A DNA stretch of 64,000 nt from Prostheceraeus crozeri. Lineage: Eukaryota > Platyhelminthes > Polycladida > Euryleptidae. Shown here one piece after another: positions 58,021-64,000 of this stretch. The notes beneath the pieces are model-generated. The model did no database searches, was not told the DNA's origin, and saw nothing but the letters and a program-made list of their open reading frames with translations. The stretch covers positions 310,001-374,000 of the forward strand of contig CAJQUW010000909.1 of assembly GCA_907163375.1 (NCBI GenBank), read 5' to 3'. Within the stretch, counting starts at the first letter, position 1; each line of letters begins with the position of its first letter. The position numbers and the translations under genes were made by a program.

Positions 58021-60589
58021 ATTTGAACATCAGTTGCTTGGATGTCTGTTCTGCCGTCCGGATAGGCAGCAAATAATAGTTCACACCTGGGAGATAAATT
58101 TCCAATGCGGGAAGCATACCAGTTTTGCCGAAAAATGAAGTACAAAGTTCAGCACAAAGCGGTAAAATGCGGCCAAGTCAGTAGAAATCCATTTCCGATT
58201 TAGCAGGCATCTGGGAAGTTCGGGCCAGATAATTTGCGTGAATATTTCATCAAATTTGTTGGAATTTAAAAAATGGCATCCGGTCTATTGCCATTCCATG
58301 ACGACCGATCATCCCACTGAAGTCCTACGTACCTCGCTTGAACGAATAAACGAGCATAACCGAGAGACTCAGGAAAGATGCCGAAGTCGCAATCTAACTC
58401 TCCAATTAGGAAAATTTCAAAGCATTTGGTCCACATTCTCTTTCGAAGATATAAGGAAAAGATTCGCCTTTCTTGATATTCTAAACTTTTTCTGGATTAT
58501 GTCAAAGCTTTGCATTTCGGTGTTTTGCGCAATTAGATAATTTAATCTCTTTAATTAGGCTCGAGTGTCGGCTGTGATGTCTATTTCTCTAATAAGATGC
58601 ACGTACGATAGAATCTTCACTGATGAGCGATAAATAACGCCGAAAAACGCCATGCATAAAAAGTTTTTGCTCTGAAAAAATTTCTTAGAGACATGAGTTT
58701 TGCAGTCAATTTTGTACTTCCTATGAAGGTAAGCACTTCACTACAAGCATTTCCTGATAATCATATCGAGACACAGTTATCTAATCTATCTGCTTCGGAA
58801 TCAGATAATGAAAATTGGAATTCCTCAATCTCCAAAAATGAACTTTTGAAACAGCAATATGAAGTCGTTCTTACATTCAACAACTCGGATACTTTGGATA
58901 GCTCGACGCATGTTCAGGACGCTGATTAGCTGAAATCAGGATTATGCAAGATACTTTAAATGATCTACTTTATAAAAAAGTCAAAAGAATATAAATAAGA
59001 TATTGAAACAAGGGGGCAGAATGAAGTAGGCTGCCGGAAGAATATATTGGCAGAATGTTCAGTCTGATTCGAAATTATGTTGTCGTTCATAAACTATTTA
59101 CTGGCAGAATAATAAATCGGTTTAATTTTCAGTCAACAAAATTTTAGTTCATGAACAGCCCGATGCTACGACTTTATCAGAACCAACAGAACATAGACAT
59201 AGAATAAACATCAAAAAACACGAAAATACTGGGCATTGAAGTCGACGCAGATGGCTTCCATCACAGCATTCATCATGAAAATTCGATTTTCAGGAGCTCC
59301 TTATACTGGAGATGACATCCATAGACATCGGATCATAAAGTGACAGTGGACAGAATGCATGAAATAAAAAAGTGCATTTTCAAGATAGGCAGTTTACCTA
59401 GACTTTTCCTTGTGTAGATGCAATCACAATTTTCAATTGCTCAGCTACCTGGTGAAGGCAAGCTTCATCAGGTGCTGTGTGATCTCGGCGTTTTGCTTTC
59501 TGTGTCTGATCACTACACTCTTCTGTTTTTTGCTTGTCTGTGATATTTACATGTGGAGCGCCCCATGATATTCAAATTGATTGGATTGCAGAGGGCATCT
59601 ATTAATATGGTAGACAAGGCTACTAAACAATACTTGTCACGAAAATATTTCATTGTCGAGATAACTACATAAATTGTGTTGAACAAGAATGTTATTTTTG
59701 AGGAGCAATTGTGCTTCAAATATTATGGAACTCAAACCTCTTGACTGACCGCATTTGTGAAAACTTGGCGATTTCTATGGGCAAAAGCAATGGGCCTATG
59801 GGCCCATCAATCTATGGGCCTTCAATGCCCTTTCTTCCAAAAACAATTTCATTTATTTAGTTTTAATGCATAAAGCTGGTTACGCATCCTGTTACTAAGT
59901 GAGAGTTAACAATCATATATTTAAATTGTTTGATGCATACGGTTTGATTTTTTTTAAGTTAAAATAGTTCAAGAAATTACCTTTATTTCATCGAGTTCTA
60001 GTGGACAGTTAGTTTACTACACTGACATCAACCGAAATTTTACTGAGCGGCTGGTGTCCTCCGAGACCTAGTGAAGAATCTGCGAACTCTTTTCCATCGC
60101 GAATTCGAGGAAAATATAGGGTGTTGCTGCCTTTTGTTGACTTAATTGTTATAATTCTGTGTATATTCAATTTAGTACCACAGACCTGTTGTGAATTTTG
60201 AATCTACAATGAAATTTGGATGGATGAGGATTTTTTGTAGTCACACGGAAATCTGAGGATTTGATAGTTGAATGTATCAATCTCATGAGTTTTCAGTATG
60301 CGATGAGAGCGTGCGAGTGAGTGAGGAGTGCCTGCTTCTCCATGCGATTTAAATTCAAGCACAACCTGTATTGTTTTAGTGTTAGATTGCAAAACGTCAA
60401 ATTTGGTGCCTCATCGTTATTTTTATCATTCAGAATGCTGGATTTTCAGTGATACTACTGTCAAATGTTTAGCTGTTCCATGTGTGAGAATGAGCTGATT
60501 TCACAATGTATCAGGCACAATGGTGTTCCTGAAGTATCATACCTGCCTCTCCATGTGAAGAACTTGCCTTATTACAGTAGAAAGTGATA
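58021..60589. other. no recognisable gene
   Basis: Open + frames at 58238-58540 and 58693-58929 have a coding-like composition (ERINEHNRETQERCRSRNLT; LSASESDNENWNSS) but match nothing I know. They could be exons of an unrecognised gene or transposon remains. At 59789-59832 the motif TATGGGCC is repeated three times. Confidence 0.3.
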
Positions 60590-61180
60590 GCACAACCTTT
60601 GACATCACAATGATGGCGCACATAGCCCTTTTGACATCACACTTAAAGAACTGCTCTTTTGACGTCAAGCCTGTGTGGAGGAGCTCCTTTGACTTTTTTG
60701 TTCGAAGGGGTTCCTGCCAAATCAAAGCTAGACTATTTGCCCTTTCTACATCACACTACATCACGACATCACAACTAGATTGAGTGCTCCTGTTGACATC
60801 GCGATTAGATGACAAAGGGTCCCAATTAGAATTCAACTGGACTGAGAGGTTTTTTCTACTCAACAGACGGACAGGCCTCTCTTTGACATTGCAACTAGAC
60901 GGAGGGATCCGGCTTTTGACTGCAACTAGACGGATGGGCCCTTTTGACATCACAGCTAGACAGAGGGACTCTTTTGACGTCGAAACTAGATACAGTCGTA
61001 TTGGCATCACGACTATGGAAGCATCCCATTTGACATCGGAACTAGACAGGACCATTTGATTCCAGGAAATTGTGTAAAAATTCCTTTTCATGTCACGGAA
61101 AAGCATTAGCTGGATGGCACCCCTCTTCACATCGCAACTAGACTGAGTGGCCTAATTTTACACAGCAGCTAGACATCGAG
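60590..61180. repeat. degenerate tandem array (CTTTTGACATC..AACTAGAC)
   Basis: At least 12 imperfect copies of a unit near CTTTTGACATCACAACTAGA(C)GGAGGGACC occur with spacing of about 35-45 bp. Clear copies lie near 60597, 60634, 60657, 60800, 60879, 60912, 60940, 60972, 61029 and 61125. The open frames across it (60756-61130 -) are by-products of the repeat. This is an old minisatellite. Confidence 0.8.
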
Positions 61181-61581
61181 ACTCCTTAAATCCGGCCTGA
61201 AGAGAAGATTAAAAGGAATATAAAAGAAAATTCAAGTTTCGGCTGATGTATCGGCACTGCACGTGTAGTGGTTCATGTAACATTTTCCTTGTACAAGTAT
61301 TATACAATGTACATGCACATCTACTCGTAACAAATAATGCATTTACCCTTCAGACTTTTGACTTCTCACAATTCACAGTTAAAAGTGTAAATATTTTATT
61401 GCTTTATGTTTTCATACTGCATTTTTCGAGTGCTCATCTAAACGCCAGAGATGTACGAATGCTCCGTAATCCGAAGTTCATATTCAACAAGAGAATAAAT
61501 AACTTGACCGATTATACAGAATGAGAAGAAAAGAAAAGCGAAGGAAAAGTTAAGAGCGTACACCGCTGGCCATCGATACAC

Positions 61582-62075
61582 TTAAGCCATTATCCCTCTG
61601 ATTGTCGCAACACTGATGCGCTGCTGCAACCAACAATGTTCACGTCCGTCGTCAGTTGCTTCACTCATTAGATGGCGAAGTGACTTAAGAAAGTTTTTTG
61701 TTGATTTACCGTACAATCCAGTAGTCTCGATAGCAATGGGCTGGGTACAAGGTGCGAGGTCACGATATTTCAACCGCTTGCGATCTTCAGTTGCAGCAGA
61801 GGCGGTTCCGAATCGGTTGCAGAATCGACTAGATTGGAAGCAGCAGAGGTGTCGGTACAGGTCAAATCCCACAACAGGTGCACGCCATTTTTGAATGGGA
61901 AGGTGGTGACACCGTCAGATCGCCTACCGTCACGGTTGCTAAATCCAATCCATTCGAGGACTGTTGGAATGCTAGCAGTTAGGAAACCACAGCACCAATT
62001 TATAGCAGCATCACGTGGAGCACTTCCGCAATTAAAACAACAGGATAATGGATGGAGACTGAGACTATCAATTTT
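61582..62075 (-). pseudogene. PD-(D/E)XK-like domain fragment of an unclassified element
   Basis: The upstream - strand frame reads LEWIGFSNRDGRRSDGV, FPFKNGVHLLWDLTCTDTS; the downstream frame reads ATEDRKRLKYRDLAP, QPIAIETTGLYGKSTKNFLK and CWLQQRISVATIRG. The pair 'DGKRPDG(V/L)T..PW..G..L.WD.TC.DT' and 'K+.KY..L...Y...P+A+ETLG..G' recurs in many invertebrate repeat-derived proteins. It has the spacing of a PD-(D/E)XK nuclease core. A frameshift near 61800 separates the two halves. The rest of the protein is absent. Confidence 0.6.
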
Positions 62076-63394
62076 TTAAGTATAGATGCGACCAATTCAA
62101 AAATTGAATAAACAGAAGCTTGGTAAGCAGTACGAGCGATATCGCTAAATAGGAGGATACCCAGACCATCCATTTTAACAGGCAAAAATGCTTGGACTAA
62201 ACTGGACCCAGAAATATCATTATTTATTCTCTTGTTGGATATAAAATCATGCTTAAAAATATTAGTCCTTTATTATTGAAGAGCGTTGGATTTCTATGAC
62301 TACAAGATTTAGGATATACAGCAGTATTTCAAATATTTTATTATTATCTATTAATGGAAAACAAATAAGAATGATAGCTGACCCAAGGATATTACTATGC
62401 GACCAAGAATTAATAAGTTGAAGAACACATGAATCATCGTCGACCAATTTCATGTCGTTCATTGATGCACTATCAGGACATCAAGTTACAAATCAGCAAA
62501 AGTGAGGTTTATATATAATTAAAATTGATAAAGTAGACACAACTAAGAACAGCTATAATGAGATCTACAATAAAATGGAATGAAGCGGTAAATGCACATT
62601 TGCAATTATCTCTAGAGGTAATTGTAGGCCTCTAGAGATTAATTTAGACCTATCATCTAACGCAGTAAAATATAGCAGCAATGACACTATGTTCCATACT
62701 GATAGTGAAAAATTCTATTCTCGGTAGATTGTGATGTAGGACAATCAGTTGTTCCACTTTGCGCCATTCCAATGCTCACAACAGTGAAAATGTTGTTGTT
62801 CTCTTTGAACAACTGTAGGTTCTATAATCCCTACTTAAACTTGCTATCCAGCTAGGACTATATTCCATCCTCATAATGTGAAATATAAAATCAAATATCC
62901 TACAATATATGAATAGTGTTGCACTATATTTTCATAAATTTAAAAGTTTCTCTGGATTATTGCTCTTGATAAAATTGGATGGATATCAACTACCAAACAA
63001 GCGTTCAGTCATAATGGTAATCACATTCATTTTGGATTTTGCAATTATTCTAATTATTCCAATTCTATCTAATTATTCTATTTCCATAGTGTTTGCAAAA
63101 AGCAGCATTTATTAATTGTTGTAGGCGCACTAACTTAAGTGATTTGCCAGCAGTGTGTTTAAAGTGATGTTTAATGAATGAATGCCCGTCGAAATTTCAC
63201 CAACTTCCTAATTGTAAAACTCAAATTGACCCGAGCATGGCTGCAACTTTAAATAGGGGGTTGTGTCGATGTTGGGAGATGTGAACTAGGCCTGCTGATG
63301 ATTCCTGATGAAGTGATCATCTATTCAGTTGTGTCCAATTTTTCAACTGAACATGCTACTCAATATCTATTTATTCTACTTAATTTGTTATAAA
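62076..63394. other. no recognisable gene
   Basis: AT-rich. A perfect 11-bp inverted repeat, ATCTCTAGAGG / CCTCTAGAGAT, lies at 62608-62618 and 62629-62639. Nothing else is supported. Confidence 0.35.
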
Positions 63395-63465
63395 GGCTGC
63401 CGATTATCGACAGTGCGGATAATCGGCCAATATATCGGCTTATGAACATGTTGAGTGCGGCCCTA
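63395..63465 (-). repeat. hAT-like element end, third copy
   Basis: Inward on the - strand it reads TAGGGCCGCACTCAACATG and then several ATCGGC/GCCGAT blocks (GCCGATATATTGGCCGATTA, CGATAATCGGC). Same tip and subterminal style as the ends at 41488 and 58020. No partner end is visible in the last 500 bp. Confidence 0.45.
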
Positions 63466-64000
63466 GGTCTTGCAAATTCAAATAGCAATAAAATATGTTT
63501 CAGTGTTGGTTGAAAACCCATCGGTTTTTTGAATAGGTGGTTTTCCCTGTTTTTTTTGAAGGTGGGTTATTAAAATACATTCACTTATTGATAGACGTAT
63601 GATCGAATGTGAGACAGATATTGATAGTAGGCTATGTCCGATGCCAAATCGTAAGCTCAATGGTGTATTCTAATTTAAGTATCAAACTTCTGAGAACATA
63701 ACATTTCTTCATTATCTGAAATACACGTCTTATTCTTTTTATACTATTGAGACAATTCTTTCGGTATGAGATAAGAAGACATGATTCAGGCTTAGCGTCT
63801 AAATGGGTTAATAATTATGTAACCACATGAAATTGTAAGTAACTTTGATGCAGTTGTACTAGTTTAGTATTTATTCCAATGAAAACAAATTTAGTGATAC
63901 AACTGAGCGTTTAATATCACGTGTATGATTTCGTCATACTAAAATCAATGATACATAAATGTTCATAACAAAAAGTGGCTATTACAAAAATTACTAAAAA

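Noticed and set aside
61834-62079. + strand open frame over the nuclease-like fragment
   Set aside because: The recognisable protein signal is on the - strand; this frame is a shadow.
1-64000. CRISPR array, integron, phage, operon or LTR-retrovirus-type element
   Set aside because: No regularly spaced identical repeats, no long terminal repeats and no gag, integrase or capsid-like frames were recognised. The intron structure indicates animal nuclear DNA.

Overview
The window is animal nuclear DNA, very probably from an invertebrate. It is AT-rich. Its genes are split by GT-AG introns of 62 bp to many kb, and it carries many non-LTR retrotransposons, Tc1/mariner-type elements, tRNA-like SINE heads and foldback repeats. 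I see no operons, ribosome-binding sites, CRISPR arrays or plasmid features. The host genes use the standard genetic code. I cannot name the species.

Two host genes can be read, and they converge. (1) On the + strand, exons at 6904-7239, 8608-8796, 9782-9928 and 13458-13720 encode the hinge and complete ligand-binding domain of an NR2E (tailless/TLX-type) nuclear receptor. The visible part begins exactly at the VQHER motif that follows the DNA-binding domain. The DNA-binding domain itself is not seen and probably lies before base 1. (2) On the - strand, spread over about 24 kb (41144 down to 17201), is a dye-decolourising (DyP-type) haem peroxidase with an apparent mitochondrial presequence. 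I assembled six exons from splice-site phase and family motifs: 41138-41144, 39807-40280, 35604-35765, 19889-19937, 19731-19826 and 17201-17451. One short exon of roughly 20 codons, between the GFID and ITQKW motifs, was not found.

The introns hold mobile and repeat DNA: a 300-bp foldback, a duplicated unclassified 0.6-0.75 kb repeat (11.9 and 15.1 kb), a 5'-truncated LINE (21.4 kb), a pair of unclassified 0.45 kb repeats (22.9 and 27.2 kb), a hAT-like transposase C-terminus (28.8 kb), an RTE-like LINE tail (30.7 kb) and several SINE-like pieces.

From about 41.5 to 58 kb the window is a transposon island. It contains RTE-like LINE debris, a nearly whole Tc1 element (45237-46876), a younger LINE copy (47541-49200, same family as the 21.4 kb copy), a head-to-head and more decayed LINE (about 49450-52430), a SINE copy, a DD41D (visitor-type) element (53251-54627) and a third decayed LINE (about 54650-57300). 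Homologous hAT-like ends in opposite orientation flank this island at 41488 and 58020.

The last 6 kb has no recognisable host gene. It holds a degenerate minisatellite (60590-61180), a fragment with a PD-(D/E)XK-like domain (61582-62075) and another hAT-like end (about 63395-63465).
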